Shown here one piece after another: positions 50,125 through 60,480 of a stretch of DNA of 64,000 nt. The notes below the pieces were generated by a model that was not told the origin of the DNA, made no database searches, and worked only from the letters and a program-made list of their open reading frames with translations. A program made the position numbers and the translations under genes. How positions within the stretch are numbered: position 1 is the stretch's first letter; each line of letters starts with the position of its first letter. This DNA comes from Megalobrama amblycephala (taxonomy: Eukaryota; Chordata; Actinopteri; Cypriniformes; Xenocyprididae), in the NCBI RefSeq assembly GCF_018812025.1, contig NC_063062.1, positions 3,604,927 through 3,668,926 of the forward strand, read 5' to 3'.

Positions 50125-53100
50125 AAGGTTTTTGTAGCCTAAATAATAGAAACTAAAAAAGAAAAATAAATAATCTCTCTCTTTTCTGCAGATGCGATCA
50201 ACTCGTAAAGTGTCGGTGTGGCCTGTAGCGTTTGTTGGAGGTTTACGGTACGAGTCTCCAAAGGTTAATGCAGCAGGAAAAGTATATGGCTGGAAAACAG
50301 TATTCGACCCTCACCGGCCCTTTGCCATCGACATGGCAGGGTTTGCCATCAACCTGCGGCTCATTCTGTTTAAGCCTCAGGCCTACTTCAAGTTACGAGG
50401 GGTGAAGGGAGGCTACCAGGAGAGCAGCCTGCTCAGAGAGCTGGTCACTCTCAATGACCTGGAACCCAAAGCGGCCAACTGCACTAAGGTGAGGAGACAT
50501 TTTACAATGCCATTATTTACTCATTCTCATGTCGCTGTTCCAAACCTATTTGCAGTTTTTCCAGTAAAACACAAACGGAAAGTTATTGTTTTTTCACGCG
50601 ATGAGTCACATGCACTACGAGCGTATGCACAAATGTGTGCATGAAATCTGCATACTAAACTTTTCACAAACAAATCATGTTTCACCAATAACTTTCATAC
50701 TAAAATTTATTCTGATTTTATTAAAAAAATGTTGGAACAAATGAAATCCCATTCATGCAAAAATCACATACTCTGGTTGGCCTTATGAATAAAATTGGAT
50801 ATTTCAAACATTGATATTTCATCTTAAATATATTTCATCATATACAGTGAAAGAGTATGCTGCGTTACAGCTTGAGCTGCAAGGTTTCTTTGTATAACAA
50901 TAACGTATGTACAGCTGGCTAATGAGAGGTCTGTAATCTGGGTCTGTATAAAAGGTATTTCAACTAGTTTTGCTGACATTTTTCAAGACAAATTCTCCCA
51001 TGCTTACAAGTACTAAATAATCCACACAATTATTAGTGAATGAGACCCAGTGGTTTCATTTGGAACATTATAGAGCTGATTAAATAATGAGCTTTTATGT
51101 TTAGTTGAACTACTCATTTTATACATGGAGCCAAGTCTCTCTCTTCCAAAAAACACCCAAGGACAACTGTTAAAAAAATTCTCTCACTGTTGTATCACAG
51201 TGTCTCACTCTCCCTGTACTAGCTTGTATTTTCTCAGCAATTCTGGAACAATTTGTTGCGGTGCTTCTCATGTTACTGACTCAACAGGGTGAATCACTTC
51301 TGTTGTAGTATTCATGATTTGTCACTTTGGAAAAAAAAGTCTTATAAATGTAAATGTGTGACACAAAAGTGTGAATGTGCATGAGAGTGTGTACCTATTG
51401 AAAAAACCCCTTGCTAATTAGTGTTTTAATTGGTGATTTGTGCAGTGACTGACTAATTGATGCATTAATTGATGTTACTGAGCTCAGGGATGTCATACTG
51501 AAGACTAGGATTTAACCATTTAGAGGCAGACAAACCAGAACCAGTTCCTGGACTTGCTGTCCATTTACCCCACAGAAAAGAACAGGCAGGCTAAGTGGAA
51601 GTGGGGCCCCACAGACCCATCTCCACATAATTATAAATTATTTATGAGGGGCAATGAGCAGGATGACGCTGGTTTCTGAAAGACATCAACAAGGGAGATG
51701 GAAAAGAAAAGATGAGTCAGACAGTGTTTCTTCCTTTGGACATTAACAACAATTTCCCTGAAGTTTAATGAGGCAGAGGATTATTTTTTGTTCCGATTGC
51801 TTCATCTTGATGGCATAAATAGGTAGAGTAAAATACAATGCACATTCAGTGTTTGACATTAATGCTTGTCTGGAGCAACTTTATTTTTTGAAGGGGCAAA
51901 TGAAAATGAATTTAACTTGCCTGACCATACAAGTAGCCAGTTTAAAACGTCAATAACACAAAATAAGTAACTAAGCACAGAAACTTCAACCTGATTTAAT
52001 GAATGATTCTGATTTAATTATATTCAGTGTAAACGGCGACTGATTGTGAGGATTGAGTTGAATCTCGCGAAGCCTGTGTATAAGAGAGACTGTCATGGAG
52101 AAATCAAAACAAATAGGTGCAACAGCACACACAAAGAAACTCACAGAAGCTTATTGAAACATATTACTATACATTTTTATAACATGATATAGTTAAGCAA
52201 CATCACATGACCAAGAGTAGTGCTTCCCATCACAATTGCAAATGTCACATTGATTTTATACAATGGTTCAATTAACAAATACTTCAGACAGGACCACTTT
52301 GGCAAGTTACTTGAGTTTATTTAAACACAATTTATCTTTGGTGGTATGGTTCCTTATGGGGGTACTTGCTCTAAAATTAATTAAACATACAAGAGCTTTA
52401 ACATTAACTCCCTGGAACCATCAGCTTGGAAATAGGAGGACAATTAAGACACTTAGTAATGTCTTTAAAAGCAAACAGTGGTAATCGTGTAGATGTGGCA
52501 GTGGGACGTCTAAACTGTAGCTTGGTTATGAGGATGAGTGTCTCTCAGCAGTGAGGTCCATGCCAGCCAGGCCTCGAAAGCCTTAGTAATCTGAAACAAA
52601 AGAAGACGACAACCAGAAGGTGCACAGTAATATGCTCATGCTTATAATGGGGAGGGAGGGTTGCGAGCAGTTTGAGCATACTTACCGAGCAGTAATGCCA
52701 GTAATGGTATATATGTGCCGTGTCTAATAGGAGAACGGTAGTGAATGAAGCGATTTGACAGCTGACCGCATCAGCTGGTCGCAGCACTATGTCTGGCCTG
52801 ACTGAACTAATGCTGTGGTCGATTTAATATTCAGTGACTTATATTTTAGGCACAATATTGAATTTCTCCATTTTGCCAACGAAAATAGTTGTAAACAAAG
52901 CTACAGCAGAGCAGTTGCCATCTCTGAGTAACACAATGAATGATTCAGTGTTTTTAATGAATCAGGTGAGTCAATGATTCAATGACCCATTCATGAAGAC
53001 AGTGGGTGAATTAAATCTGGAAGTGAGCATCCCTATGCCCTAACTCACTCCGTTTGGAAGACACTTGTTGAAGGAACAATAATATACAACGTAATTTCCT

Positions 53101-55540
53101 CATTATCTTTACCTGGAATATTACTATGAAAACAGTGCGTCATCCATCACCCCATTAGATATTCTTACAACAGGACTTTGTTATTATTGCTGTTTATACA
53201 TTAAGTCAAACTCTCCCGCCATCTACCTTTAAAATGAATTGCAAGGAATCACCACCCAGGGTCGCATGACCATAAACGGTAAAATTACTTTCTTATCACA
53301 TGTACCCTTAGCTAACAGACTTGTGGAAGGGCCCTTGAAGGCATTCAGATATTTAATTTTGCTTTCCCCTACACATGGCATCCCCTTCCCAAAGTGCCCT
53401 ACAAGGGTGCAAAAATGCCATTTGGAATTTTCCCAGTCTCTTGCTTCATTCCTGAATGAATCAGCCATTTGAACAAATTGGCTGAATTAATGACTCATTC
53501 ATTAAGACAGTCACTTGCTGCCACCTACTGGTTGTTTAGTTCATGTAGTGGTTTAATTAAAAGTATCATTACATTTTTCCCAACATTTGATATTTCTTTA
53601 TGCAGCTGTAAGTTAGCAGCGTAAATGCATTCATGCTACCTTTGTGCATCTTTAAACATTCTAAATAGTAAATGCCACTTAAAATGCAAATGTTTCCTCT
53701 ACAGTGGAAAGATGGATTTTGTTGATGCTGATACATACCTAAGGTGTTTTGCAGAATTGCGCACACTGGATGCAAAACGCCAAGTCTTTAAAATAAGAAA
53801 ACATTTCAGAATCCTGGATTATAATTCATTATGATTGTCCCAAATTGTTAATGTGCATAAAGAATTCATCCTAGTCTTTAAGATTGTACATTTTAATATT
53901 AGAAACAGTAGAGCTCAACTAAAGTTGTATTCATTGACAGAATGGTAGTAGCATTATACAAGTTGTATTTGGAATAAAAACTATGTTCAATTTGGTGGAA
54001 ATTATGCTAAGAACTTCAAAACAAGTCAGCCATGTCAGGCTAATTAACAGTCCAAAGTTTTACATATCGATGCCAATTAAATTAAGGTTATCATAACGCT
54101 ACTTTACGAGATTCTTCCGTTAAGGCATGCGGGCAGATCTAGTGGAGAAAAAAGGTGGATTTTCACCAAAATGTGAAGATTTTATTTTGCATCTATGTAA
54201 ATTTACTGATAAAATGTAAGAATTTGACATGAAAGTTTTTTTTAAAAATCCTCAGCACTTCAGATCTGTAGCCAGAGAAATGTTTTCATCGAGATGTTCC
54301 ATGCTAAATTTGGATATACGCTGTGGATGGTATAGTGTTGCTGGGGAGGAACTTCATATCTGTGAGTGTTTGTGAGCATTACTGTGTAGGAGTGCACATT
54401 CTAGGACAGAAAGTTAGCTCAAAGAAAAATAGAAAGACAGATGGAGCAAAAACTATTCTGAAAACAAGACTTAAAGGGATAGTTCACCCAAAAATGAAAC
54501 CATGATTTACTCACACTCAAGCCATCCTAGGTGTATATGACTATCTTCTTTCAGACGAACACAATCGGAGATATATTTAAAAATATCCTGGCTCTTCCAA
54601 GTTTTATAATGATTTTGCTCTATCCTCTGCACTGCCACATTCGTCATTACATCACGTGTCGGGTCAGAGGTTACTCTTCTGCCACAAATCAATTAATAAA
54701 GTTTTAAATGTGGATATTGCTTCACTTCAGAAGGCCTTTATTAACCCCCTGGAGCCGTATGGATTATATTTATGATGGATGGATGCATTTTTGGATGCAA
54801 ATTCCACCCCCCATTCACTACCATTATAGCTATAAGCTTGGAAGAGCCTGGATATTTTTAAATATATCTCCAATTGTCTTCATCTGAAAGAAGATGAGCT
54901 TGAGGGTGAGTAAATCATGGGATAATTTTCATTTTTAACTAAGAGATCAAATCTAACAGTTGGGTCAATGACAAAGACAGTTATTCCAACCCAATCATTT
55001 TTTCTTTAACCCCTCTTTTTATTGAAAAATGTATTTGATTTCAGACATTAAAAACATTGAATAATCATAATGTTTCTATCCAAAGCTGTGAATTTAACTT
55101 GTGTGCAAAATTGGAAAATTGCATAAAACATTTGTGAGTAAAGCAGCGTTTCCTCCCATGTGTTCAAGAGAACAAAATCGTCACTTCCTGGGAAACTGGC
55201 GCAACATAACTGTAATAAAAATGGAAGTGGCTGCAATCAGGGAACCCACTGTGGCTCTTTTTTTCTAAATAATAAATTACCTGAGATAATAAATTGTTTA
55301 CAATTTCAATGTATTTTTGAATACAAAAATATAAAAAAAGGCCATGATATCTTTGACCCGGCATTGTGAAGCAGTTCATCATGACAACAAATTATCCACT
55401 CTCCACTCCATAAACCATAATGTGTTTTTTCTTTATTATTATTATTATTACAGATTCTTGTGTGGCACACACGGACGGAAAAACCTGTCCTGGTGAATGA
55501 AGGCAAGAAAGGCTTCACAGACTCAAACGTGGAGATCTGA
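35204..55540 (+). CDS. b3gat1: b3gat1, beta-1,3-glucuronyltransferase 1 (GlcAT-P), complete CDS in four exons
   Basis: CDS is join(35204-35315, 44219-44727, 50192-50488, 55454-55540): 1005 nt, 334 residues plus stop, all junctions GT/AG and in phase. The family moves glucuronic acid from UDP-GlcA to terminal N-acetyllactosamine on glycoproteins in the Golgi, making the HNK-1 epitope precursor in nervous tissue. Seen: short cytosolic MPKRRD, one membrane segment at about 7-24 (type II), a stem of about 50 residues, then the GT43 catalytic domain from about residue 83. DDD at 195-197 binds UDP and Mn; Glu284 is the catalytic base position; His311 is conserved. Phe245 and Val320, known acceptor determinants of GlcAT-P, are present, which favours b3gat1 over b3gat2 and b3gat3. 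Sequons at Asn140, Asn184 and Asn303. No frameshift or internal stop. Cyprinids may carry b3gat1a and b3gat1b; I cannot say which this is. Confidence 0.97.
35316..37391 (+). other. b3gat1: b3gat1 intron 1, proximal part
   Basis: Non-repetitive except for a short Angel-like start near 36410 (AATAGTTCAGCCAAAACTGA). The 128-codon reverse ORF at 36582-36968 has no recognised domain. The 35700-36330 part is non-repetitive and worth a conservation check. Confidence 0.5.
37392..37552. mobile_element. short palindromic MITE
   Basis: GTCTCCA / TGGAGAC outer ends with inner AGAGTTTAGCTCCAAC and GTTGGAGCTAAACTCT arms; a form common in cyprinids. Confidence 0.75.
37553..38029 (+). other. b3gat1: b3gat1 intron 1, no recognised element
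   Basis: Only a small hairpin ATGAATTTAAT...ATTAAATTCAT near 37687-37712 stands out. Confidence 0.4.
38030..38111. mobile_element. Angel-type MITE, right-end fragment
   Basis: GAAAGAAAGAAAGTCATCTG to GTCTGAACTATCCTGTTAA; its terminal TTAA is shared with the start of the next element. Confidence 0.65.
41105..42647. mobile_element. 1.54-kb TTAA DNA transposon, non-autonomous
   Basis: TTAAAGGCAGGGTAGGTAA and TTACCTACCCTGCCTTTAA are inverted ends with TTAA at both sides; similarity extends into TTTGTTTAAAC. The interior has no transposase frame. It sits inside the retroelement. Confidence 0.85.
42853..42874 (-). other. retroelement primer-binding site, tRNA-Leu type
   Basis: On the plus strand GAATCCCACTCTTCTGACACCA-like sequence equals the tRNA-Leu 3' end with a 2-nt insertion, three bases from the LTR edge. 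Match to tRNA-Leu is from memory of the tRNA. Confidence 0.55.
42878..43564 (-). repeat. LTR of the retroelement
   Basis: TG...CA ends; on the minus strand a TATA motif (GATATAAAAG) at about 43036-43045 and AATAAA at 42950-42955, in the order expected for U3, R and U5. A LINE tail interrupts it, so the uninterrupted length would be about 350 bp. Confidence 0.6.
43083..43420 (-). mobile_element. L2-like LINE 3' fragment
   Basis: Minus strand ends in AAGCGCTATACAAACAAATG followed by (GAATT)n, the tail form of fish L2-type LINEs. No ORF remains. It interrupts the LTR; the 5' limit is approximate. Confidence 0.65.
43935..44218 (+). other. b3gat1: end of b3gat1 intron 1
   Basis: Short non-repetitive stretch leading to the TCTTTCTCTGTCTGGCAG acceptor. 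Confidence 0.6.
44219..44727 (+). CDS. b3gat1: b3gat1 exon 2 (coding), stem and UDP-binding half
   Basis: Acceptor TCTGGCAG precedes the exon and GTGAGT follows it. It completes codon 38 and runs to residue 207. It encodes the variable stem (about 38-70), the conserved EYVYTRPPPW segment, the start of the GT43 fold with ITPTYSRPVQKAEL, the sequons Asn140 and Asn184, and FADDDNTYSLELFEE with the metal-binding DDD at 195-197. The open frame extends upstream to an ATG at 44143, but that part is intron: joining to exon 1 restores the family sequence across the stem. Confidence 0.97.
44728..45659 (+). other. b3gat1: b3gat1 intron 2, first part
   Basis: 45100-45640 contains GTACACACAAAGCC, CGAAAACGCA and a TGGATGGGGCCC end, suggestive of a decayed foldback repeat, but boundaries are not clear. 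The remainder is plain AT-rich intron. Confidence 0.35.
45660..46120. mobile_element. 461-bp foldback MITE
   Basis: CCCAGGTGAA at the left and TTCACCTGGG at the right. Nearly full-length inverted arms (AATATACTTAAAGTGCTCTA, TTAGTACTTCTTAAGATCAT) meet near 45890. Confidence 0.88.
46229..46345. mobile_element. Angel-type MITE, right-end fragment
   Basis: TTTTATGTTCCACAGAAGAA, GACAGAATTTTCACATTTGG; terminal part degraded. Confidence 0.55.
46346..47734 (+). other. b3gat1: b3gat1 intron 2, no recognised element
   Basis: AT-rich, unique-looking. Nothing coding. Confidence 0.45.
47735..47996 (+). repeat. widespread cyprinid interspersed repeat, 3' part
   Basis: Carries GGATCATGTGACACTGAAGA, TTCAGCTTTGCATCACAGGA and AAATAAATGCAGCCTTGGTG; complement of the copy at 5905. 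Confidence 0.75.
47997..48345. mobile_element. Angel-type MITE, left half
   Basis: TTAAAGGGTTAGTTCACCC and following arm match 29154 up to the TCAGAGCTTTACAAATCGA region; the right arm is gone. Confidence 0.85.
48346..49529 (+). other. b3gat1: b3gat1 intron 2, no recognised element
   Basis: Unique-looking, moderately GC in 49060-49460. An ORF at 48537-48782 has no recognised domain. Confidence 0.4.
49530..49795 (-). repeat. diverged widespread cyprinid repeat
   Basis: TTCTTTGAAGAAAAGAAAGAACAGC, TAACATTATAAATAACTTTA and TATGCATCCAAGCTGAATAA resemble the complement of the 21225 segment. Confidence 0.5.
49829..50117. repeat. two (TA)n tracts flanking a short insert
   Basis: (TA)n at 49829-49855 and a longer one at 50045-50117 bracket about 190 bp with GGTCAAAGTGTCAGAATA and CTGAATAATTTTTGGTTTGA motifs that resemble Tc1-type MITE sequence. 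The insert may have entered a TA microsatellite. It ends about 75 bp before exon 3. Confidence 0.7.
50192..50488 (+). CDS. b3gat1: b3gat1 exon 3 (coding), acceptor-binding and catalytic half
   Basis: Phase-0 exon of 99 codons (residues 208-306) between a TTTTCTGCAG acceptor and a GTGAGG donor. It begins MRSTR and ends AANCTK. It carries Phe245 within the conserved KTVFDPHRPFAIDMAGFA segment, the GGYQESSLL stretch with Glu284, and the Asn303 sequon. The open frame continues 156 nt past the donor, but that tail shows no family similarity and is intron. A long TA microsatellite ends about 75 nt before the acceptor. Confidence 0.97.
50489..54470 (+). other. b3gat1: b3gat1 intron 3, large repeat-poor part
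   Basis: Four kilobases with no clear transposon, unlike most of the window. Blocks near 51400-51800 are rich in ATTAGT/ATTAAT motifs. Matching ORFs on both strands at 53229-53472 have no known domain. This is the best place in the locus to look for conserved regulatory sequence. Confidence 0.4.
54471..54940. mobile_element. Angel-type foldback MITE, right tip lost
   Basis: TTAAAGGGATAGTTCACCC start; inner arms (CTTTCAGACGAACACAATCG against a complement) as at 2410. The last 15 bases of the right end are missing. Confidence 0.85.
54941..55453 (+). other. b3gat1: end of b3gat1 intron 3
   Basis: AT-rich, ending in (TTA)n and the exon 4 acceptor. Overlapping ORFs here are on both strands and show no domain. 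Confidence 0.45.
55454..55540 (+). CDS. b3gat1: b3gat1 exon 4 (terminal coding exon)
   Basis: Acceptor is a (TTA)n run ending in CAG. It encodes residues 307-334, starting ILVWHTRTEKP and ending in VEI, then TGA. His311 and Val320 match the functional positions of GlcAT-P. The AT-rich pyrimidine tract is only moderately strong, but the phase and the homology leave no doubt about the junction. Confidence 0.96.
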   Translation: MLVWHTRTEKPVLVNEGKKGFTDSNVEI

Positions 55541-56480
55541 CATCTGCTTCAACATCGGTAATGAAAAAGCAATCTGTTCAGTCTTAATCACAGTGTCACT
55601 GAGCGAATATGGGGTCATCGAAGGACACTAGACCATGTGTTTAAAATGCATCTGGCCCTGCTAAGTGACAGAAGCGTGGCTCTGTACAGATGTACCACTG
55701 AACACTCCTCTTACTTTGTGTTGCAGGGATGCTTCCAGCAGGACCCAAAAGGGAAAGGCAGGGAGTTATTACCAACTACCAACATTTTTGAACAGTTTGG
55801 ATGTATTTTCCTGTAAACCACACCTAAATGAGCTCAACAACATGGACCTATTATTCTAAAGCACAGATAAGTCTTTTTTTAAAGGCAATATCGTCAGTAT
55901 TTTGCGCGAACAAAACCAGTGGGCACTAGCCACGCAGAGACTGAAAGAAAATTGTGATGTATATTGATGAGGGAACAACTGTTCTAACTGCTCACTTCCA
56001 GGATTTTATGAACTCTGCATTACGAAGAGACAAAAAATGGTTACAACAGTCTGAAAGGCTGACCGAGAGCGAACGGTCATCCGTTTAAGAACGTCGATGT
56101 TCCTTCGTGTCTAACAGACTGATACTTAAACATAAAGAAGGGAATGTCTTCTTTTTTTACATAATATGTATTATTATTACATTTGTTTTGTTGTTTACAT
56201 CACTGTCTTGCTAGCACAGCACTACTGATATTTTGCCTCAATTCAAGTTCAGCGTTACTCTGCGGTATTAAACCAGTTCTATCATATAGCAGGGCTAGCT
56301 GCTATACTGGATTTAGCAATTACAACGTTGTAACACGGTCCTCGTCACTAAGACCTAAATGATATGAATAGCACTTGAATTTGTTCCTGTGTGTCCATTG
56401 TTCCTGTTAGGACATGCGTTGTAAATATAACTTAAAGATGAACAATCAGAGACTTTAAAATAAAGTGATCTAGCATTCAA
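55541..56480 (+). other. b3gat1: b3gat1 3' UTR (minimum extent)
   Basis: Non-coding sequence from the stop codon to just past the first canonical AATAAA at 56459-56464, giving a 3' UTR of about 0.9 kb. No repeat is recognised inside it. A longer form using downstream signals cannot be excluded; transcript data would decide. Confidence 0.55.
56459..56464 (+). promoter_or_regulatory. b3gat1: polyadenylation signal AATAAA
   Basis: First canonical hexamer on the plus strand downstream of the b3gat1 stop (about 920 nt). Short GT-containing sequence follows. Placement is plausible; use is not proven. Confidence 0.5.
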
Positions 56481-57668
56481 CAGAACAAGCGATGTAACTA
56501 CTGTATTTGTACTTGAGTTTAAAGTAAGAATCCATAGTTTTAGTTTACTATTACGACATCCATAATCCTTCACTCATGTTCAGAGAGGTCATGCCAAAGG
56601 AGACGGAGCAGATGGGTATAGGGTTTCACAATGTTAGTCTTCAGTATTAATTGGGCTAGCCTCCGAGAGCCGCACAGAGCTCGCCTCAGTAAATATTCAG
56701 ACGAATTTATATGTCAAACTGAAGCTTTGGGCTTTGCAGAGGGGATCTGTCTTGAAGATATGTTGCTGTACTAATGAAGCTAATGCTGAGACACCTGGGA
56801 ATCTAGAGCGAACAAAATCTCTGCATAGCTATTTTCTTATATCAAAAACCGAGCATGTGAATACTCAAGGCACATCACTGCACATTGTGCAAAAAATCTT
56901 AATATATTATGATAAATCTGGCCAGATTAGCATTAGACTAAATTTGTGTCTCTTTAAGCCGCCTTTTTACTGCTTACGACAGATTATAGACCCTAAGTCG
57001 TTTATTTCCAATGGTCCGATCCTCTGCGGATTCCGGTGTCAAGGGAAATCTGGTCTCCATCAGGACCCCAAGAGATACCACTGACTCACATAACTTCTAA
57101 TAGGTATTCTCTTTAGTGCCTGACTACAAAATCACATTATATGTCATTTGAACTATGTTATAATGACCATAAATGTCTGTTTTAGTTAACTTACATACTA
57201 GTTTAGCACACAGATTAGCTTATACACTATGCACTTGCATTAACCCTACATGTATTCACAACAATCTTTAATGTAATTATGTGTTAAATGTTCAATATTG
57301 CAGTTATCAAAAGAACAATGTAATAATGTTCAATTATTCATTTATTATTATTAAGTGAAAGACATTCATGTCCCATTTGTTTTATTATGCACTATATAGT
57401 AAGCAATTATATACATATTTTAAATTAATATAATTTGTGTGTAGTATAACTATTAAATGACTATTTTGCTGATTTTTAACCAGCTTTGAATTGTTACAAC
57501 GTTGGTAGTATATGGACTTTTAACAGTCAGATGTGTTTTGCAGGCTTTTAGCAACAAATAAACAGGGATATCTGGGTGCAGGTAACATGGAGAAAGAGTA
57601 AACATTGTTCCATATACTTACAACGTTGTAACAACACAGAGCTGGTTAAAAATCATTGAAATTGTCCT
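56481..57668. other. downstream flank, no recognised feature
   Basis: Unique-looking. The 116-codon ORF at 56734-57084 has no domain or splice support. CAACGTTGTAAC occurs inverted around 57500 and 57620, a minor repeat. Confidence 0.4.
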
Positions 57669-58105
57669 TTAAAGGAACACGCCACAATTTTTGAAAATAG
57701 GCTCATTTTCCATATCCCCTAGAGTTAAGTTTACGTTTTCAAATCCAGCCGATCTCCAGGTCTGGCGGTAGCACTTTTAGCATAGCTTAGCATAGATCAT
57801 TGAATCTGATTAGACCGTTAGCATCTCGCTCAAAAATGACCAAAGAGTTTCAATATTTTTCCTATTTAAAACTTGACTCTTCTGTAGTTACATCGTGTAC
57901 TAAGACCAACGGAAAATGAAAAGTTGCGATTTTCTAGGGCGATATGGCTGGGAACTATACTCTCATTCAGGCTTAAAGGGTTAGTTCACCCAAAAATGAA
58001 AGTAATGTCATTTATTACTCACCCTCATGTCGTTCCACACCCAGAAGACCTTCGTTCATCTTCAGAACACAAATTAAGATATTGTTGATGAAATCCAATG
58101 GCTCA

Positions 58106-58353
58106 GTGAGGCCTCTATTGAGAGCAAAGCCATTCAAACTCTCCATTCAAACTCTTTTCTAGGCCGATATGGCTAGGAACTATACTCTCATTCCGGCGTA
58201 ATAATCAAGGAACTTTGCTGCCGTATCATGGGTGCAATGATATTACGCAGCGCCTGAAAATAGTCCCCAGCAAGCTCATCTTCAGTGTATTCCGATTCAA
58301 ATAGATACGGTTCAGGATCTGCACCAAAGTGAGGCCTCTATTGAGAGCAAAGC
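58106..58353. repeat. direct duplication around a captured fragment of the outer family
   Basis: GTGAGGCCTCTATTGAGAGC occurs at 58106 and again at 58329. Between them lies GGCCGATATGGCTAGGAACT and further sequence of the outer MITE family. Confidence 0.7.
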
Positions 58354-58593
58354 TATTGAAACTCTTAAGGTCCAAAAAGGTACTAAAAACATATTTAAAT
58401 CAGTTCATGTGAGTTCAGTGGTTTTATCTTAATATTATAAAGTGTCAAGAATACTTTTTGTGCGCCAAAAAAACCCAAAATAACGACTTTTCAACGATAT
58501 CTATATGGGCCGATTTCAAAACACTGTTTCATGAAGCTTCTGAGCTTTATGAATCTTTTGTTTTGAATCAGTGATTCGGATCTCCTGTCAAAC

Positions 58594-58787
58594 CAGTAGC
58601 CCCTCACTGCAGAACACTCGAGATCCAAGGGGCGGAGTCGGGTAGGTTAAGATATATGGAAAGGGGGAGGAGTTGGATCTAGAACCAGGGGGTGGAGATG
58701 GGTAGGTTTAGGTCTGTGGAAAGTGGGAGGAGTTGGATCTAGACCCCGCCCCTTGGATCTTGTGTTCTGCAGTGAGGACCATCTCTA
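58594..58787. mobile_element. small palindromic insertion in the inner MITE
   Basis: Compared with 29154 there is extra sequence here between TGTCAAAC and TATCAAAC, an 8-bp duplication with one difference. Inverted ends CCCTCACTGCAGAACAC and GTGTTCTGCAGTGAGG. The middle has two tandem GGGTAGGTT...GGAGGAGTTGGATCTAGA units. Confidence 0.75.
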
Positions 58788-59510
58788 TCAAACGGCTAAA
58801 CTGCTGAAATCACGTAACTTTGGCGCTCCGATTCACAAAGCTCCGAAGCTTCATGAAGCAGTATTTTGAAATCGGCCCATCACTATATTGTTGAAAAGTC
58901 GTTATTTTGTGTTTTTTTGGCGCACAAAAAGCATTCTCGTTACTTTATAATATTAAGGTAGAACCACTGAACTCACATGAACTGTTTCAAATATGTTTTT
59001 AGTAGCTTTATGGACCTTGAGAGTTTGAATGGAGAGTTTGAATGGCTTTGCTCTCAATACAGGCCTCACTGAGCCATTGGATTTCATCAGCAATATCTTA
59101 ATTTGTGTTCTGAAGATGAACGATGGTCTTACGGGTGTGGAACGACATGAGGGTGAGTAATAAATGACATTACTTTCATTTTTGGGTGAACTAACCCTTT
59201 AAGCCTGAATGAGAGTATAGTTCCTAGCCATATCGGCCTAGAAAATCGCAACTTTTCATTTTCCGTTGGTCTTAGTACACGATGTAACTACAAAAGAGTC
59301 AAGTTTTAAATAGGAAAAATATTGAAACTCTTTGGTCATTTTTGAGCGAGATGTTAATCAGGTCTAATCAGATTCAATGATCTGTGCTAAGCTATGCTAA
59401 AAGTGGTACCGCCAGACCTGGAGATCGGCCGGATTTGAAAACGGTAAAACTGAACTCTAGGGGAGTTGGAAAATGAGCCTATTTTCAAAAATAGTGGCGT
59501 GTTATTTTAC

Positions 59511-60320
59511 CTGATAGTTGATGGAGACGTGATTTCTTATGACAGTTTCTCAATTTGTACAACAAAACAACAGCATGAGACAGTTTGACCGTATTCGATT
59601 TACTAAGCGTGTGAAGGGAAAATCAATAATTCATCTAACTTTATCCTAAACACCAACTGCTTCGGTAGAACGGAAGTTATGAATAAATAAACATAATTTA
59701 TGTTGTTTATTCTCCAAAATTAGTCATTTTTCCTGCATGATTTCAGGTATTTATTAACCACAGCATGGTAAACGTAGGGCGAATGCTCGGGCCGTGCCTA
59801 AGACACAAGCAGAAACACAGTAGCTTCACAAACAAATTCACAGTTAATTTCAACTGCCACTAGGGGGCAAAGTGCGACAGCGAAAAGACGACTTGCCGCG
59901 GTCACGCTAGACTAGACTTTGATGAGCGAAATTTCTACAGACACTGCAATTGTCGCAATATGACATCACTCTGCGGCGTCTTTTTTTATTGCTTCAACAT
60001 AAAATACATCAAAAAGGCAACCTACTCCACATTACTGTAACGCTGTAATCCTGCAGATTTAAAGTTTGCTTTCGTTTCAGCTAAGAGATGCAATCTTCTA
60101 TTGTTCACACTTGATACGAATTCGCAGGTCAGAGTTCACCAAACTCAAACTTTGGAACAAAGCGAAATGCAACGCATATTGCATGCATATAAATGGAAGT
60201 CAATGGAATGAAAAGTCTAGTGTGACTCCCCCTTTAAGCCTAAAGTATGTTTAGTTTTTTATGCTTACACTAGGGCATGTGTACAATGTACCCCAACCCC
60301 GCGTAAAACGTAGAGAACCT
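59511..60320. other. no recognised feature
   Basis: Mixed composition, unique-looking. No supported ORF. Confidence 0.4.
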
Positions 60321-60480
60321 GCTCACTGCATAGCGAGTGGGTGGAGCATGACGTCCAGCTCCCTCTCTCTGTGCATAATGGGTGGAGCTAGAAGGTCCGA
60401 CCACACCCTAAACCTACTCATAACCATATCCCTCCACCAATGACATCTAGAGCGGGACGTCATCTAGCTCTGCAGTGAGC
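60321..60480. mobile_element. 160-bp MITE with GCTCACTGCA ends
   Basis: GCTCACTGCA and TGCAGTGAGC are inverted, with GACGTCC / GGGACGTC inside and a CCCTAAACCTAC core. Possibly related to the insertion at 58594. Confidence 0.55.

Larger units (their letters stand above)
57973..59202. mobile_element. Angel-type MITE at the dyad of the outer element
   Basis: TTAA ends with AAAGGGTTAGTTCACCC and GGGTGAACTAACCCTTTAA. Flanks are CATTCAGGC and GCCTGAATG, so it sits exactly at the palindrome centre. The interior is enlarged by two insertions relative to 29154. Confidence 0.9.
57669..59510. mobile_element. outer foldback MITE (AAAGGAACACGCCAC type)
   Basis: Left end TTAAAGGAACACGCCAC, right end GTGGCGTGTTATTTTAC. 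Arms pair over about 300 bp (CTTAGCATAGATCATTGAAT, AGTTACATCGTGTACTAAGA against complements). Its dyad is occupied by another MITE. Confidence 0.88.

Noticed and set aside
50489..50644. Open frame beyond exon 3 as alternative C-terminus
   Set aside because: GT donor after AANCTK and the terminal exon at 55454 reproduce the family C-terminus; the read-through has no similarity.
53229..53472. Matching ORFs on both strands in intron 3
   Set aside because: Mirror open frames without a domain, splice sites or repeat support; likely chance.
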